Numbered from the stretch's first letter, positions 10,595 to 21,431 are shown. The stretch: 64,000 nt of DNA from Cohaesibacter gelatinilyticus (GCF_900215605.1 NZ_OBEL01000001.1:1488001-1552000), one strand, 5' to 3'. Translations and numbers: made by a program. The notes: a model not told the origin generated them from the sequence alone.

Positions 10595-10903
10595 TCAGCC
10601 CTTCATCATATTGATATCTTCAACAGCAATCGAGCCACGATTGCGATAGAAGACTACCAGAATTGCCAAGCCAATTGCAGCTTCAGCAGCCGCAACAGTG
10701 AGAATAAGCAGAGCAAAGATCTGCCCGACCAAATCGCCCAGATAGGACGAGAAGGCAACGAAGTTGATGTTGACCGCGAGCAGGATCAGTTCGACCGACA
10801 TCAGAATGACGATCACGTTTTTCCGGTTCAGGAAAATACCGAACATACCGATCACGAACAGGATCGCTCCAACGGTCAGATAATGGCTAAGTCCAATTTC
10901 CAT
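10595..10903 (-). CDS. nuoK: NADH-quinone oxidoreductase subunit K
   Basis: 102 residues with three membrane helices ([60 protein letters not shown]). Both helix glutamates important for proton translocation are present, in SVELIL and AAEAAIG. A part of the E-channel of complex I together with NuoJ, A and H. The ATG at 10903 follows a 65-nt gap after nuoJ that holds an inverted repeat; nuoL begins 5 bp after its stop. Confidence 0.97.
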   Translation of the reverse strand: MEIGLSHYLTVGAILFVIGMFGIFLNRKNVIVILMSVELILLAVNINFVAFSSYLGDLVGQIFALLILTVAAAEAAIGLAILVVFYRNRGSIAVEDINMMKG

Positions 10904-10934
10904 TTTTGGTCTGCCTTACCGACTTCTCGGTCCT

Positions 10935-10951
10935 CTAGAGTTAAACTCTAG
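10935..10951. repeat. Inverted repeat in the nuoJ-nuoK gap
   Basis: CTAGAGTT-A-AACTCTAG, a perfect 8-bp inverted repeat about a single base. A second short hairpin, CCGA-CTTC-TCGG, lies next to it at 10919-10930. With no T run these are unlikely to be terminators. In the nuo mRNA they could act as processing or stability elements. Confidence 0.5.
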
Positions 10952-10968
10952 CGGAACCGGCAACGGGT

Positions 10969-11583
10969 CTAAATGCCCTTGCCAGATTCCACTTGTTTGA
11001 TTTCGATGGAATTGGCCACCGTACGACCAACCTGACGAGAGATATTCTGACGCTGAACATCCTTGCGATGATGCAAGGTAAGTACAATTGCACCAATCAT
11101 CGCCACCAGAAGGATCATTGCTGCGCTCTGGAAGTAGTAGATATACTTCGTATAGAGCAGCGCACCGATTGCCTCGATGTTCGATTTCTCAGCCAGTGCC
11201 GGAATAGGCTCTGCGATATTCGCGGTCACATCCGGGCTTAGCGCCCAACCACCCAGCGCGATCAGCAGCTCGGCAACCAGCACAATGCCGACCACAAGAC
11301 CGGTTGGCAAATATTGCAGGAAACCTGATCGCAGCTCGACAAAGTCCACATCCAGCATCATCACGATGAAGAGGAACAGAACCGCCACAGCCCCGACATA
11401 AACAACAACCAGCAACATCGCCAGGAATTCAGCACCGACCAGCACGAACAGACCCGCGGCGTTGAAAAAGGCCAGAATGAGAAACAATACTGAATGCACC
11501 GGATTGCGTGAGGCAATGACCATCAGGGCCGAGCCAAGCAAAATGGCTGCAAACAGATAGAAGAAAAAGGTTTGAAGGATCAT
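10969..11583 (-). CDS. nuoJ: NADH-quinone oxidoreductase subunit J
   Basis: 204 residues and five membrane helices. The conserved helix-3 region LLVVVYVGAVAVLFLFIVMM, containing the pi-bulge tyrosine/glycine stretch that switches the E-channel, is clear. I start at MILQTFFFYLFAAIL because AGAGGGCC stands just upstream; a longer open frame adds 25 residues unlike the family. It lies 78 bp after nuoI and is separated from nuoK by a 65-nt gap with inverted repeats. Confidence 0.96.
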   Translation of the reverse strand: MILQTFFFYLFAAILLGSALMVIASRNPVHSVLFLILAFFNAAGLFVLVGAEFLAMLLVVVYVGAVAVLFLFIVMMLDVDFVELRSGFLQYLPTGLVVGIVLVAELLIALGGWALSPDVTANIAEPIPALAEKSNIEAIGALLYTKYIYYFQSAAMILLVAMIGAIVLTLHHRKDVQRQNISRQVGRTVANSIEIKQVESGKGI

Positions 11584-11661
11584 TTTTGGCCCTCTTCGCC
11601 CTGACGGGCGCCCCCATGCTCTCTCAATGAAAGACCAGACGCCCTGCCCGGTCTTCAAAAC

Positions 11662-12150
11662 TTATCGATAAGGTGCATCCATTGCGATATTACGCGCAAT
11701 TTCCTGCTCCCACCGCTCGCCATTCTCAAGCAGCTTCTCCTTGGTATAGAAGAGCTCCTCGCGCGTTTCGGTAGCGAATTCGAAGTTTGGTCCTTCAACA
11801 ATTGCCTCTACCGGACAAGCTTCCTGACAGAAGCCGCAATAGATGCATTTTGTCATGTCCAGATCATAACGTGTGGTGCGGCGTGTCCCATCATTGCGTC
11901 GAGGACCGGCCTCGATGGTGATGGCCTGCGCTGGGCAAATTGCCTCGCACAATTTACACGCGATGCAGCGCTCTTCCCCATTGGGGTATCGGCGCAATGC
12001 ATGTTCTCCACGAAAACGCGGACTAACCGGCCCTTTTTCAAACGGGTAGTTAACCGTCGCCTTCGGCGCAAAGAAATAGCGCATGGACAAGACGAATGCG
12101 TGAACAAACTCCTTGAGCATGAGCGATTTTGCTGCCTGTGCAAGTGCCAT
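11662..12150 (-). CDS. nuoI: NADH-quinone oxidoreductase subunit I
   Basis: 162 residues, the ferredoxin-like subunit carrying clusters N6a and N6b near the quinone site. Two [4Fe-4S] motifs are visible: [12 protein letters not shown] and [12 protein letters not shown], each with the partner cysteine of the other cluster. The N-terminal region [18 protein letters not shown] is the membrane-associated amphipathic helix. ATG 12150 is chosen over an upstream start that would overlap the preceding small gene. It follows the extra small membrane protein gene by 26 bp. Confidence 0.97.
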   Translation of the reverse strand: MALAQAAKSLMLKEFVHAFVLSMRYFFAPKATVNYPFEKGPVSPRFRGEHALRRYPNGEERCIACKLCEAICPAQAITIEAGPRRNDGTRRTTRYDLDMTKCIYCGFCQEACPVEAIVEGPNFEFATETREELFYTKEKLLENGERWEQEIARNIAMDAPYR

Positions 12151-12176
12151 TTTACTAGCCTCCAGTGAGCGCTTTT

Positions 12177-12422
12177 CTAGCTTCCCGTGAGGGATGATCC
12201 TGCCCAATACCCGATGAAGGGAAAGAGCCCGATAGTGAGGACAAAAATTGCTGCCTGTATCATGTCAGCAGTTTTTACGGTGTTCGGATGATCAGCCAGT
12301 CCAGCATCTCTCCTCTTTTGCAAATACTTCGCTCGGATCATGCCGCCAAGCATCTTGAAGTCGACCCAACCTATGGCCAATCCAATTGCCGCCCCGATCA
12401 TTCCGGGTAAAGACAGATCCAT
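12177..12422 (-). CDS. Small membrane protein of unknown function inside the nuo operon
   Basis: 81 residues from ATG 12422, which has AGGAG 9 nt upstream; a GTG ten codons earlier is less likely. Two predicted helices: [21 protein letters not shown] (about residues 5-25) and [22 protein letters not shown] (about 53-75). They are joined by a basic cytoplasmic-looking loop with AKYLQKRRD. It lies between nuoH (33 bp before) and nuoI (26 bp after) on the same strand, where the classic 14-gene nuo operon has nothing. I do not recognise a family. Position suggests a complex I accessory or assembly factor, or merely a co-transcribed membrane protein; both are inference. Confidence 0.8.
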   Translation of the reverse strand: MDLSLPGMIGAAIGLAIGWVDFKMLGGMIRAKYLQKRRDAGLADHPNTVKTADMIQAAIFVLTIGLFPFIGYWAGSSLTGS

Positions 12423-12455
12423 CAAACTTATCTCCTGCCCTTCAAGGCTCACACC

Positions 12456-13505
12456 TTAAGGAGCCCATCCGGTGAATTGCAGTACACCCGCAACCAGAAC
12501 CACATAGAACAGTGAGATCGGCAGGAAGACTTTCCAGCCAAGACGCATCAACTGATCATAGCGATAACGGGGAACAAATGCTTTCACCATCGCGAACATG
12601 AAGAAGACTGCACCGGATTTCAGGATGAACCAGACAACGCCCGGCACCCAGGTAAATGGTGCAAAATCAAACGGTGGCAGCCAACCGCCCATGAACAGGA
12701 TCGCTGTCATGGAGCACATCAGTGCAATCGCCACATATTCACCCAGCATGTACATCATGTATGGCGTGGAGCCATATTCTACCATGAAACCGGCAACCAG
12801 CTCGGATTCCGCTTCTGGCAGATCGAATGGAGGACGGTTTGTCTCTGCCAGAGCAGAGATGAAGAAAATGATGAACATCGGGAACAATGGCAACCAGTAC
12901 CAGTTCAGGAATGTCAGGCTTGGCACCCCCATCCAGCTGGCAAGGCCAATTTTCTGCGCATTCACGATGTCGGTCAGGTTCAGCGAACCAACGCAGAGCA
13001 GAACGGTGATGATCACGAAGCCGATAGAGACTTCGTAAGACACCATTTGCGCAGCAGAGCGCAAAGCCGACAGGAACGGATATTTGGAGTTGGATGCCCA
13101 GCCACCCATGATGATGCCATAAACACCGAGCGAGGAAACCGCCAGAATGTAGAGAACACCGACATTGATGTCTGCAATCGCCCAGCCTTCCGAGACCGGC
13201 ACAACAGCCCAAGCAGCTAGCGCAACAGTCACTGTGACCAAAGGGCCAAGCAAAAAGACGCCCTTGTTGGAACCAGAAGGGACCACAGGCTCTTTCAGCA
13301 CGAACTTCAGCAAATCCGCAAAGGACTGAAACAGTCCCCAAGGACCAACGACGTTCGGTCCGCGGCGCATCTGAACAGCAGCCCAGATCTTGCGGTCGGC
13401 AAGAAGGATATAGGCGATCATGACCAAAAGCAGCACCAGAAGCAGCAAGGACTGCCCTACGATGATTGCTCCGGGAATGAGCCAGTTATAGAGGAAATCT
13501 TCCAT
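12456..13505 (-). CDS. nuoH: NADH-quinone oxidoreductase subunit H
   Basis: 349 residues with about eight membrane helices. It joins the membrane arm to the quinone chamber of complex I. Signatures: [32 protein letters not shown] split over the first loop, the acidic quinone-channel stretch [18 protein letters not shown], and [17 protein letters not shown] start at ATG 13505 with AAGAGGA upstream, not the adjacent TTG. It is 12 bp after nuoG. Confidence 0.97.
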   Translation of the reverse strand: MEDFLYNWLIPGAIIVGQSLLLLVLLLVMIAYILLADRKIWAAVQMRRGPNVVGPWGLFQSFADLLKFVLKEPVVPSGSNKGVFLLGPLVTVTVALAAWAVVPVSEGWAIADINVGVLYILAVSSLGVYGIIMGGWASNSKYPFLSALRSAAQMVSYEVSIGFVIITVLLCVGSLNLTDIVNAQKIGLASWMGVPSLTFLNWYWLPLFPMFIIFFISALAETNRPPFDLPEAESELVAGFMVEYGSTPYMMYMLGEYVAIALMCSMTAILFMGGWLPPFDFAPFTWVPGVVWFILKSGAVFFMFAMVKAFVPRYRYDQLMRLGWKVFLPISLFYVVLVAGVLQFTGWAP

Positions 13506-13517
13506 CAATCAGTCCTC

Positions 13518-15602
13518 TTACTCTGCTGCATCAGCGGCCAGACCCTTTTTGAGCTGGGAACACTCGGCCATGATGGCAGAGGCCCGCGCAATCGGGTTGG
13601 TCAGATAGAAATCATGGATCGGAGAGACAAAGGCCTGACCTTTGACTGCACCGGCTTTTTTGGCAAGATCAGCAATCGCACCAGCATCACCCTTCACGCA
13701 TTCGCCCTCATTTGCGAGATCCGGATGCGCTTCAAACAACTGGCTGCGAAGTGCGGCAAGGCTATCAAACGGCAACTTGTGACCAAGCACGTCAGACAGA
13801 GCACGCAATATGGCCCAATCTTCCTTACCTTCGCCCGGTGCGAAATTCGCACGGTTTGCCTGTTGAACACGGCCTTCAGTATTCAGATAAAGACCGGACT
13901 TCTCGGTGTAGGTCGATGCTGGCAGAATAACATCCGCAGCATGTGCACCAGCATCACCGTGTGTTCCGATATAAACCTTGAAACTGTCTGCCAGAGCATC
14001 GAATGCAAGCTCGTCAGCCCCCAGCAGAAACACAACATCAACGCCGCCATTCTGCATCTGCGCAATGTCTTTGCCACCCTCGGCTGGCTCGAAGCCAACT
14101 TCAAAGGCACCAACGGCACTTGCAGAAGTGTGCAGGATGCTGAAACCATTCCAATCATCGCCAGTAGCACCAACCTCAACGGCAAGCTTCGCGGCTTGAG
14201 CCAGAACTGCTTCCCCATCTTCATGGTTGATTGCACCTTGGCCAACAATGATCAGCGGACGCTCGGCATCTTTCAGAACCTTGAAGAAGTCACCTTTGCC
14301 AGAAGCAAGGCCTTCCAATGTATCAGAACCGGCACCAAGATAATCATACTTGTATTTCAGATCTTCCTGTTCACCGATCAGACCGATCTTTGTGTTACCA
14401 GCTAACCATGTCTTGCGGATGCGTGCGTTCAGAACGGCAGCTTCCAGACGTGGATTGGCACCAACCAGCAAGATCGCATCAGCGTCTTCAATGCCTTCGA
14501 TAGTGGAATTGAAGAGATAGGAAGCGCGGCCATCCCTGGAAGACAGCACAGAGCCGTCCTGACGGGCGTCCATGTTGCCAGAGCCAAGAGAAGACATCAG
14601 AGCTTTCAGAGCGTAAAGCTCTTCAACACTGGCCATATCGCCTGCAATCGCGCCGATCTTGTCACCAGTCGTGCTCGATACTTTCTCGGAAATAGCAGCG
14701 AATGCATCACCCCAGCCAACTGGAACCAGCTTGCCGGCTTTGCGGACAAATGGGCGATCGAGGCGCTGTGATTTCAAACCATCCCAGATGAAACGGGACT
14801 TATCGGAAATCCATTCCTCATTCACCTCTTCATTCAGACGAGGCATGATACGCATCACTTCACGACCACGGGTATCGACACGAATATTGGAGCCAACGGC
14901 ATCCATCAGATCAATGCTCTCGGTCTTGTTCAGCTCCCAGGGACGTGCCGTAAACTCGTAAGGACGCGAGGTCAAAGCACCAACCGGGCAAAGATCAATC
15001 ACGTTGCCCTGAAGTTCGGAAGAAAGAGCGGCTTCCAGATAGGTGGTGATCTCGGCATCTTCGCCGCGACCAATCAGACCCAATTCCTGGATACCGGCAA
15101 CTTCGGTGGTGAAACGAACACAACGGGTGCAGTGAATGCAGCGCGTCATGATGGTTTTTACCAACGGGCCGATATATTTATTTTCGACGGCTCTCTTGTT
15201 TTCACCATAGCGCGACCCACCTTTTCCGTAGGCCATGGCCTGGTCCTGCAGATCGCACTCACCAGCCTGGTCACAGATAGGGCAATCAAGCGGATGGTTG
15301 ATGAGCAAAAACTCCATCACACCTTCGCGTGCCTTCTTGACCATAGGTGATTTGGTGAAAATCTCCGGTGCCTGTCCCTCTGGCCCAGGCCGCAGATCCC
15401 CTACTCGCATGGCGCAACTTGCCGCAGGCTTGGGTGGTCCGCCCTTCACCTCGACAAGACACATGCGGCAGTTACCCGCTACCGACAAACGCTCGTGGAA
15501 ACAAAAGCGCGGAATTTCTGCGCCTGCCTCTTCAGCAGCCTGCAGAAGCGTATATTCCGCAGGTACCTCAACTTCGTTTCCGTCAACGACCAGCTTAGCC
15601 AT
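13518..15602 (-). CDS. nuoG: NADH-quinone oxidoreductase subunit G
   Basis: 694 residues, the largest peripheral-arm subunit. The N-terminal [2Fe-2S] ferredoxin domain carries [20 protein letters not shown]. Next come the His/Cys cluster region with [20 protein letters not shown] and a [4Fe-4S] site at [13 protein letters not shown]; the rest is a molybdopterin-oxidoreductase-like fold without cofactor residues. The start at ATG 15602 has TGGAGAA upstream; an open extension of seven codons is ignored. It follows nuoF by 29 bp and precedes nuoH by 12 bp. Confidence 0.97.
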   Translation of the reverse strand: MAKLVVDGNEVEVPAEYTLLQAAEEAGAEIPRFCFHERLSVAGNCRMCLVEVKGGPPKPAASCAMRVGDLRPGPEGQAPEIFTKSPMVKKAREGVMEFLLINHPLDCPICDQAGECDLQDQAMAYGKGGSRYGENKRAVENKYIGPLVKTIMTRCIHCTRCVRFTTEVAGIQELGLIGRGEDAEITTYLEAALSSELQGNVIDLCPVGALTSRPYEFTARPWELNKTESIDLMDAVGSNIRVDTRGREVMRIMPRLNEEVNEEWISDKSRFIWDGLKSQRLDRPFVRKAGKLVPVGWGDAFAAISEKVSSTTGDKIGAIAGDMASVEELYALKALMSSLGSGNMDARQDGSVLSSRDGRASYLFNSTIEGIEDADAILLVGANPRLEAAVLNARIRKTWLAGNTKIGLIGEQEDLKYKYDYLGAGSDTLEGLASGKGDFFKVLKDAERPLIIVGQGAINHEDGEAVLAQAAKLAVEVGATGDDWNGFSILHTSASAVGAFEVGFEPAEGGKDIAQMQNGGVDVVFLLGADELAFDALADSFKVYIGTHGDAGAHAADVILPASTYTEKSGLYLNTEGRVQQANRANFAPGEGKEDWAILRALSDVLGHKLPFDSLAALRSQLFEAHPDLANEGECVKGDAGAIADLAKKAGAVKGQAFVSPIHDFYLTNPIARASAIMAECSQLKKGLAADAAE

Positions 15603-15631
15603 CGATCGTTTCTCCAGTCTCAATTGCGCGA

Positions 15632-16945
15632 CTATTCAGCCGCAACCAGTGGGGCTTCGTCCGGTTTCGGATTGGCCGTATACTGATCAATTCGCTCTTC
15701 AATCACAGGGCGGAAATGGCGGATCAAACCTTGGATCGGCCATGCCGCAGCATCACCAAGCGCGCAAATGGTATGACCTTCCACCTGCTTGGTAACTTCA
15801 AAGAGCATGTCAATTTCTTTTTTCTGTGCTTCGCCGCGCACCATGCGTTCCATGACGCGCCACATCCAGCCTGTGCCCTCACGACATGGAGTGCACTGAC
15901 CGCAACTCTCATGCTTGTAGAAGTAGGACAGACGGGCAATTGCCTTGATCACATCAGTCGACTTGTCCATGACGATGACAGCAGCCGTACCAAGGCCGGA
16001 GCCTTTCGCACGCAGGCTATCAAAGTCCATTGGACAATCCATGATCTCGGACGCTGGAACCATGGGAACGGAAGAACCGCCTGGAATAACTGCCAGCAGA
16101 TTGTCCCAACCACCACGAATACCACCACAATGCTTGTCGATCAGCTCTTTGAAAGGCACAGACATGGCCTCTTCAAAGGTTGCTGGCTGGTTCACATGGC
16201 CAGACACACAGAACAGCTTGGTGCCGTGGTTGTTCTCCGCACCAAAGCTTTTGAACCAGGAAGCACCACGGCGCAGAATGGTCGGCGCAACGGCAATGGA
16301 TTCCACATTGTTCACCGTGGTAGGCAAACCATAAAGGCCAACATTGGCAGGAAATGGAGGTTTCAGGCGCGGCTGGCCTTTCTTACCTTCAATGGACTCG
16401 ATCAATGCAGTTTCTTCACCGCAGATATAAGCCCCTGCTCCATGGTGCACGATGATATCGAAATCATAACCATGGATATTATTCTTGCCTATCAGCTTTT
16501 TCTCATATGCCTGATCAATTGCTGCCTGCAGACGCTCGCGCTCACGAATGAACTCACCACGGACATAAATGAAAGCAGCTTCGGCCTGCATCGCAAAACC
16601 GGCAATCAGACAGCCTTCCACCAGATGGTGCGGGTCATGACGCAAAATTTCGCGGTCCTTACAGGTGCCAGGCTCGGATTCATCGGCATTGACGACGAGA
16701 TAATGAGGACGACCTTCCTGCTTTGGCGGCATGAAAGACCATTTCAAACCAGTCGGAAAGCCAGCACCGCCACGGCCGCGCAGGCCGGAGGCCTTCATCT
16801 CGTTGATGATCCAGTCACGCCCTTTTTCCAACAGGCCTTTGGTACCATCCCAAGAACCACGCTTCAAAGCGCCTTCCAAGCCCCAGTCATGGATGCCATA
16901 GATATTGGTAAAGATGCGATCCTTATCTTCAAGCATTGTGGTCAT
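15632..16945 (-). CDS. nuoF: NADH-quinone oxidoreductase subunit F (NADH/FMN-binding)
   Basis: 437 residues; accepts a hydride from NADH onto FMN and passes electrons to cluster N3. Visible: the NADH/FMN glycine loop [20 protein letters not shown], the FMN contact region [15 protein letters not shown], and the [4Fe-4S] motif [25 protein letters not shown] at the end of nuoE serves as the ribosome binding site, and only 3 bp separate the genes. The usual length for the family. Confidence 0.98.
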   Translation of the reverse strand: MTTMLEDKDRIFTNIYGIHDWGLEGALKRGSWDGTKGLLEKGRDWIINEMKASGLRGRGGAGFPTGLKWSFMPPKQEGRPHYLVVNADESEPGTCKDREILRHDPHHLVEGCLIAGFAMQAEAAFIYVRGEFIRERERLQAAIDQAYEKKLIGKNNIHGYDFDIIVHHGAGAYICGEETALIESIEGKKGQPRLKPPFPANVGLYGLPTTVNNVESIAVAPTILRRGASWFKSFGAENNHGTKLFCVSGHVNQPATFEEAMSVPFKELIDKHCGGIRGGWDNLLAVIPGGSSVPMVPASEIMDCPMDFDSLRAKGSGLGTAAVIVMDKSTDVIKAIARLSYFYKHESCGQCTPCREGTGWMWRVMERMVRGEAQKKEIDMLFEVTKQVEGHTICALGDAAAWPIQGLIRHFRPVIEERIDQYTANPKPDEAPLVAAE

Positions 16946-16948
16946 GGA

Positions 16949-18058
16949 TTAGTCCTCCTCGCCCTTGCTGGAAGCAACTTCTCCGGCTTCAACGCGTTTG
17001 GAGAAATCGGTCTCACCACCAGCGGCCAGTACCTTGGCCTGCTCAATCCAGTTCTCACGCTGAATGCGGCCCTTGAAGGACAGCTTGCTGTCGACAAAAG
17101 CACAATTCTCGCTGGTCCATTCAGCAACCTGCGCAAAGTGATAAACACCCATTGCATTCAGCTTGCCTTCAATCACGGGACCAACGCCAGAAATTTGTTT
17201 CAGATCGTCTGCAACACCACCACTTGGCGCATCCAGAAGCGCAGGAGCCACTTCTTCTGCTTCAACTGCAGGAGCAGGCTCGCTCTTTGCTTTAGCTTTC
17301 GCCTTGGGTTTAGCGTCAGCTTTCGGCTTTTCAGCCTTGGCTTTCTTCTCTGCCTTGGCGGGAGCAGCTTTCTCTTCCGATTTTTCAGCAGCAGGAGCAG
17401 CATCATCCCCCATGCCAGCACCAAGGCCATATTTGACCATGGAACCGTCAAAGAGAGATGGATCAGTCAACGTTACGGCACCAGCAGCTGGCGCAGAATG
17501 AATGCGGCCCGGCTGTTGTGTGCCCGGAAGGATCTCTTCACCGCGTTCGATCTTGCCAATCAGATCTTCCAGAACTTCTGGTGTCAAATCTTCATAAGTG
17601 TCCTTGAAGATCTGAACCATCGGAGCATTCACACAAGCGCCCGCGCATTCCACTTCTTCCCAAGAGAAATTACCATCCTCGGAAAGAGTGAATTGCTGCT
17701 TGGAAATCTTGTTTTTGCAGACCTTGATCAGATCTTCCGCACCGCGCAATTGGCAAGGGGTGGTGCCACATACCTGAATATGGGCTTTCTTGCCAACGGG
17801 CTGAAGCTGGAACTGGGTGTAGAAAGTAGCAACTTCCAAAACGCGGATATAGGGCATGGATAGCATGTCAGCGATATATTCGATCGCAGGCTGGGTTACC
17901 CAGCCTTCCTGCTCCTGCGCACGCATGAGAAGAGGAATTACGGCAGACGCCTGACGGCCATCAGGATATTTGCCGATTGTGTGCTTCGCCCATTCCATAT
18001 TCTCAGGTGAGAATTCAAAAGAGGCTGGCTGTTCGCTATGCAGGCGACGGACACTCAT
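16949..18058 (-). CDS. nuoE: NADH-quinone oxidoreductase subunit E with C-terminal helix-hairpin-helix-like extension
   Basis: 369 residues, about twice the length of the E. coli subunit. Residues 1-170 are the thioredoxin-like [2Fe-2S] domain (cluster N1a), with [13 protein letters not shown] and [12 protein letters not shown] supplying the cysteines. Residues about 200-270 are a low-complexity Ala/Lys/Glu linker. Residues about 275-345 form a small domain with [17 protein letters not shown], a helix-hairpin-helix-like motif, then FAQVAEWT and [11 protein letters not shown]. Similar tails are known on some alphaproteobacterial NuoE and ribosomal protein L21. Its role in complex I is not established. 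It follows nuoD after a 113-nt gap. Confidence 0.96.
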   Translation of the reverse strand: MSVRRLHSEQPASFEFSPENMEWAKHTIGKYPDGRQASAVIPLLMRAQEQEGWVTQPAIEYIADMLSMPYIRVLEVATFYTQFQLQPVGKKAHIQVCGTTPCQLRGAEDLIKVCKNKISKQQFTLSEDGNFSWEEVECAGACVNAPMVQIFKDTYEDLTPEVLEDLIGKIERGEEILPGTQQPGRIHSAPAAGAVTLTDPSLFDGSMVKYGLGAGMGDDAAPAAEKSEEKAAPAKAEKKAKAEKPKADAKPKAKAKAKSEPAPAVEAEEVAPALLDAPSGGVADDLKQISGVGPVIEGKLNAMGVYHFAQVAEWTSENCAFVDSKLSFKGRIQRENWIEQAKVLAAGGETDFSKRVEAGEVASSKGEED

Positions 18059-18133
18059 GTCTGCCGTTCCTATTCTTGGTTAGATCTACCCGACGGATCA
18101 AAGTCCGAAAGCTGGATCTTGTTGCATTTCACA

Positions 18134-18159
18134 GTGGCCGGGGCGAAACCCTCAGCCAC
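18134..18159. other. Stem-loop in the nuoD-nuoE gap
   Basis: GTGGC, then GGG, loop CGAAA region, CCC, and GCCAC form an interrupted stem in the 113-nt gap between nuoD and nuoE. No T run follows, so a processing or stabilising element is more likely than a terminator. It is readable on either strand, but the transcript is minus. Confidence 0.4.
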
Positions 18160-18171
18160 CACTCAATATCT

Positions 18172-19362
18172 TTACCGGTCAATCTCACCGAACACGACGT
18201 CCAGAGATCCGATGATCGCAGAGACATCGGCCAGCTGATAACCACGGGACAGGAAGTCCATGGCCGACAGATGGGCATATCCCGGTGCGCGGATCTTGCA
18301 CTTGTATGGCATATTGGAGCCATCGGAGACGAGATAGACACCAAACTCGCCTTTAGGCGCCTCCACTGCGGCATAAACCTCGCCGGCAGGAACATGGAAC
18401 CCTTCAGTATGCAGTTTGAAGTGATTGATCAGCGCCTCCATCGAGCGCTTCATCTCGGCGCGACGTGGTGGAACAACCTTCTGGTCCTCAGTGGCCACAG
18501 GGCCTTTGCCTTCCGGTTCACGCAACTTGGTAATGCACTGCTTCATAATCCGTACAGACTGACGCATTTCTTCCATGCGCATCAGATAACGGTCGTAGTT
18601 GTCACCATTCTTGCCGACAGGAATATCGAATTCCATCTCTTCATAGCATTCATATGGCTGCGAGCGCCGCAGATCCCATGCAACACCACAAGAGCGAACC
18701 ATACAACCAGAGAAACCCCATGCCCAAGCGTCATCCAGCTTCACGATACCGATATCAGCATTACGTTGCTTGAAGATACGGTTTTCGGTCAGAAGGCCAT
18801 CAATGTCTTCGACAACCTTGAGGAACGGATCACACCAGTCTTCAATATCATCAATCAGATCTTCTGGAAGATCCTGCGCAACACCACCAACACGGAAATA
18901 GTTGGCATGAAGACGGGCACCACAAGCACGCTCATAGAATACCATGAGCTTTTCGCGCTCTTCAAAGCCCCAGAGCGGCGGCGTCAAGGCACCAACGTCC
19001 AAAGCTTGTGTGGTGATGTTCAGGATATGGTTCAGAATACGACCGATTTCGCAGTATAGAACACGGATCAACTGACCACGACGCGGAACTTCCAGACCCA
19101 GCAGTTTCTCAACTGCCATGACGAAAGCATGTTCCTGGTTCATGGTGCCAACATAGTCCAGACGATCAAAATACGGGGTCGCCTGAGCATAAATCTTGTG
19201 CTCGATCAGCTTCTCAGTACCGCGATGCAGTAAGCCGATATGCGGGTCGGCACGCTCAACGATCTCACCATTCAGCTCCAAAATCATGCGCAACACGCCG
19301 TGCGCAGCAGGATGCTGTGGTCCGAAGTTGATATTAAAATTGCGTACGTGAGCTTCAGCCAT
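18172..19362 (-). CDS. nuoD: NADH-quinone oxidoreductase subunit D
   Basis: 396 residues, the 49-kDa-type subunit that with NuoB forms the quinone-reduction site. It begins [21 protein letters not shown]; the [13 protein letters not shown] stretch carries the quinone-binding histidine. [33 protein letters not shown] and the C-terminal [10 protein letters not shown] are family hallmarks. It is separate from nuoC (17 bp gap), not fused as in E. coli. AGAGGAAGG precedes the start. Confidence 0.98.
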   Translation of the reverse strand: MAEAHVRNFNINFGPQHPAAHGVLRMILELNGEIVERADPHIGLLHRGTEKLIEHKIYAQATPYFDRLDYVGTMNQEHAFVMAVEKLLGLEVPRRGQLIRVLYCEIGRILNHILNITTQALDVGALTPPLWGFEEREKLMVFYERACGARLHANYFRVGGVAQDLPEDLIDDIEDWCDPFLKVVEDIDGLLTENRIFKQRNADIGIVKLDDAWAWGFSGCMVRSCGVAWDLRRSQPYECYEEMEFDIPVGKNGDNYDRYLMRMEEMRQSVRIMKQCITKLREPEGKGPVATEDQKVVPPRRAEMKRSMEALINHFKLHTEGFHVPAGEVYAAVEAPKGEFGVYLVSDGSNMPYKCKIRAPGYAHLSAMDFLSRGYQLADVSAIIGSLDVVFGEIDR

Positions 19363-19379
19363 CAGATTTTGCCTTCCTC

Positions 19380-19982
19380 TCAGCCGTTCGCTTTTTCATC
19401 ACCAGGGATGACATAATCAGTGCCTTCCCACGGAGACAGGAAATCAAAGGATCGGAATTCCTGCGCCAACTTCACAGGTTCATAAACCACACGCTTCTTC
19501 TCGTCGTCATAGCGGACTTCATAATAGCCGGTAAGCGGGAAATCCTTACGCAAAGGATGCCCGTCAAAGCCATAATCCGTCAGCAAGCGGCGCAAATCAG
19601 GATGACCGGCAAACAGGATGCCATACATGTCATAGGTTTCGCGCTCGAACCAGTTCGCACCCGCAAAGACATCACAAATGGAATCCACTTGAGTGGTCTC
19701 ATCAGTGGTCACCTTCACGCGGATCCGTACATTCTGCTTTGGGCTCAAAAGATGATAGACAACATCGAAGCGTTCTTCGCGCTCGGGATAATCAACAGCC
19801 GTTACATCAATGAAGCAGATGAACTGGCAACGCGCATCGTCACGCAGAAACCGAACAACCTCGACAATATCGGCGCGTGCTGCATTTACGGTCAACTCAC
19901 CAAAAGCAACATCCCAGCCAACAATCTTGGTGTCGAGCTTGGACGCGATATAATCGCCGAGATCCTTAAGTGTCTCGTCCAT
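19380..19982 (-). CDS. nuoC: NADH-quinone oxidoreductase subunit C
   Basis: 200 residues, the 30-kDa-type subunit of the peripheral arm. Signatures: [37 protein letters not shown], and the family pattern [20 protein letters not shown] followed by [18 protein letters not shown]. It is preceded by a 138-nt gap that contains a strong stem-loop, and nuoD follows after 17 bp. Confidence 0.97.
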   Translation of the reverse strand: MDETLKDLGDYIASKLDTKIVGWDVAFGELTVNAARADIVEVVRFLRDDARCQFICFIDVTAVDYPEREERFDVVYHLLSPKQNVRIRVKVTTDETTQVDSICDVFAGANWFERETYDMYGILFAGHPDLRRLLTDYGFDGHPLRKDFPLTGYYEVRYDDEKKRVVYEPVKLAQEFRSFDFLSPWEGTDYVIPGDEKANG

Positions 19983-20079
19983 GGCTTAATGTCCTGTTGC
20001 GGGCAAGACTGCCCTAAGAGGTCCTTAACAGAAGAAGCTATAAAGAAACTCCTTCCTACCCAATCGGGTCAAACAGAAA

Positions 20080-20107
20080 TCATCGCTCACTTGAGAAGTG
20101 GCGATGA
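20080..20107. other. Strong stem-loop in the nuoB-nuoC gap
   Basis: TCATCGC-T-CACTT, loop GAG, AAGTG-GCGATGA: a 12-bp stem with a single bulged base. It lies in the 138-nt gap between nuoB and nuoC and lacks a T run. It probably acts in the nuo mRNA as a processing or protective structure that separates nuoAB from the rest. Confidence 0.55.
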
Positions 20108-20120
20108 TGAATTCTTGAGC

Positions 20121-20693
20121 CTACCGCTCAATTGTACCGGTGCGGCGAATTTTCTTCTGCAATAGCATCACACCATAGAGAAGCGCTTCGGCCGTCGGAG
20201 GACATCCGGGGACATAAATATCCACGGGAACCACCCGGTCGCATCCGCGTACAACACTGTAGGAATAGTGATAATAGCCACCGCCATTGGCGCACGAACC
20301 CATGGAGATCACATAGCGTGGCTCTGGCATCTGGTCATAAACCTTGCGCAAAGCCGGAGCCATCTTATTGGTCAGCGTACCGGCAACGATCATCACGTCA
20401 GATTGGCGCGGGGAACCGCGAGGCGCGAAACCGAAACGCTCACAGTCATAACGCGGCATGGACATTTGAATCATCTCGACCGCGCAACAGGCAAGACCAA
20501 ACGTCATCCACATCAAGGATCCGGTGCGCGCCCAATTGATCAGATCATCCGTTGCAGTGACAATAAATCCCTTGTCGGACAATTCTTCATTCACTTGCAT
20601 GAAGAACGGATCTTCCGCACCGATTGGCTTACCGGTTTTCGGATCCAGGATTCCCTTCGGCTCAGGCGAAACCAGAGTCTGATTTTCAGTCAT
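20121..20693 (-). CDS. nuoB: NADH-quinone oxidoreductase subunit B
   Basis: 190 residues, the PSST-type subunit that holds cluster N2 and hands electrons to quinone. The four ligand cysteines are visible: the adjacent pair in [19 protein letters not shown], and VPGCPP. ATG 20693 overlaps the nuoA stop by one base (TGATG), so the two are translationally coupled; an upstream start would lie inside nuoA. The gene is followed by an unusual 138-nt gap before nuoC. Confidence 0.98.
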   Translation of the reverse strand: MTENQTLVSPEPKGILDPKTGKPIGAEDPFFMQVNEELSDKGFIVTATDDLINWARTGSLMWMTFGLACCAVEMIQMSMPRYDCERFGFAPRGSPRQSDVMIVAGTLTNKMAPALRKVYDQMPEPRYVISMGSCANGGGYYHYSYSVVRGCDRVVPVDIYVPGCPPTAEALLYGVMLLQKKIRRTGTIER

Positions 20694-21058
20694 CAATCCC
20701 ACTCCAAGGCTCCTTTTTTCCATTCATAGATGAAGCCGATGGTCAACACACCCAGGAAAATCATCATCGAAACAAAACCGAACATGCCCAAATCACCAAA
20801 GGCAACCGCCCATGGGAACAAGAAAGCAACTTCCAAATCGAAAATGATGAACAGGATTGCGACAAGATAGAAGCGCACATCAAAGGTCATACGAGCATCG
20901 TCAAACGCATTGAAGCCACATTCATATGCCGACAATTTTTCCGGATCAGGATTTTTATAGGCAAGCAAGAAAGGGGACACAAGCAGCGCCAGTCCGATAA
21001 CAAGCGAGATACCGATGAAGATAACGATGGGAAGGTATTCCCTTAGCAGGTCTTCCAT
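20693..21058 (-). CDS. nuoA: NADH-quinone oxidoreductase subunit A
   Basis: 121 residues with three membrane helices. The conserved loop [17 protein letters not shown], next to the quinone cavity, and the helix [19 protein letters not shown] with its acidic residues are clear. I start at [14 protein letters not shown]; the open frame extends 12 codons upstream without family similarity. First gene of the nuo operon; the promoter should lie in the 518-bp region up to 21576, but I found no convincing -35/-10 pair. Confidence 0.96.
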   Translation of the reverse strand: MEDLLREYLPIVIFIGISLVIGLALLVSPFLLAYKNPDPEKLSAYECGFNAFDDARMTFDVRFYLVAILFIIFDLEVAFLFPWAVAFGDLGMFGFVSMMIFLGVLTIGFIYEWKKGALEWD

Positions 21059-21431
21059 AGTGTTCCGGTCCTCAATGCCCAGCAAGACGGTCAATCTGAT
21101 GCCCCAGATGTGACCCCGAGACTCCCTAGGCGTTTCAAAATAGAATCAAGAGCACATCCAGCTAAGATGTATCACTTGTTGGTGGCACGCTTAAAGCAGC
21201 GACCGCAAAGAGGCAAGAGCAAGTGTGCAAATTTGTCACATTTAAACCCATACTAGCCTAACGATCCGACCCTCCTGTGACTAAACTCTGAAAGTCGTAA
21301 CAGGTTGACCAAATAACGAAACTACCCCAGCTTATCCTATGCAGATCCGTTTGTCAGTTTTTGACCAAAATCATATTCTTGTCGGAAACCCGACATTCGA
21401 ACGCGCCATCCACAACATTCAGACATCCCGT
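21059..21431. other. Intergenic region upstream of nuoA (no gene)
   Basis: Divergent spacer between nuoA (minus) and the kinase gene (plus). It must contain the nuo promoter, yet no clear sigma-70 pair stands out. A sigma-54-like element TGGCACG-CTTAAA-GCA at 21183-21198 on the + strand has the exact GG-N10-GC spacing, but may be chance. Confidence 0.5.

Noticed and set aside
15716-17863. A 715-codon open frame on the + strand opposite nuoF and nuoE
   Set aside because: It is antisense to two unmistakable complex I genes, has no ribosome binding site and its product has no recognisable domain; long antisense frames arise from codon bias.
21213-21235. CRP/FNR-like site in the nuoA upstream region
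   Set aside because: TGTGA and GCACA half-sites have a seven-base spacer instead of six, so the match is imperfect.
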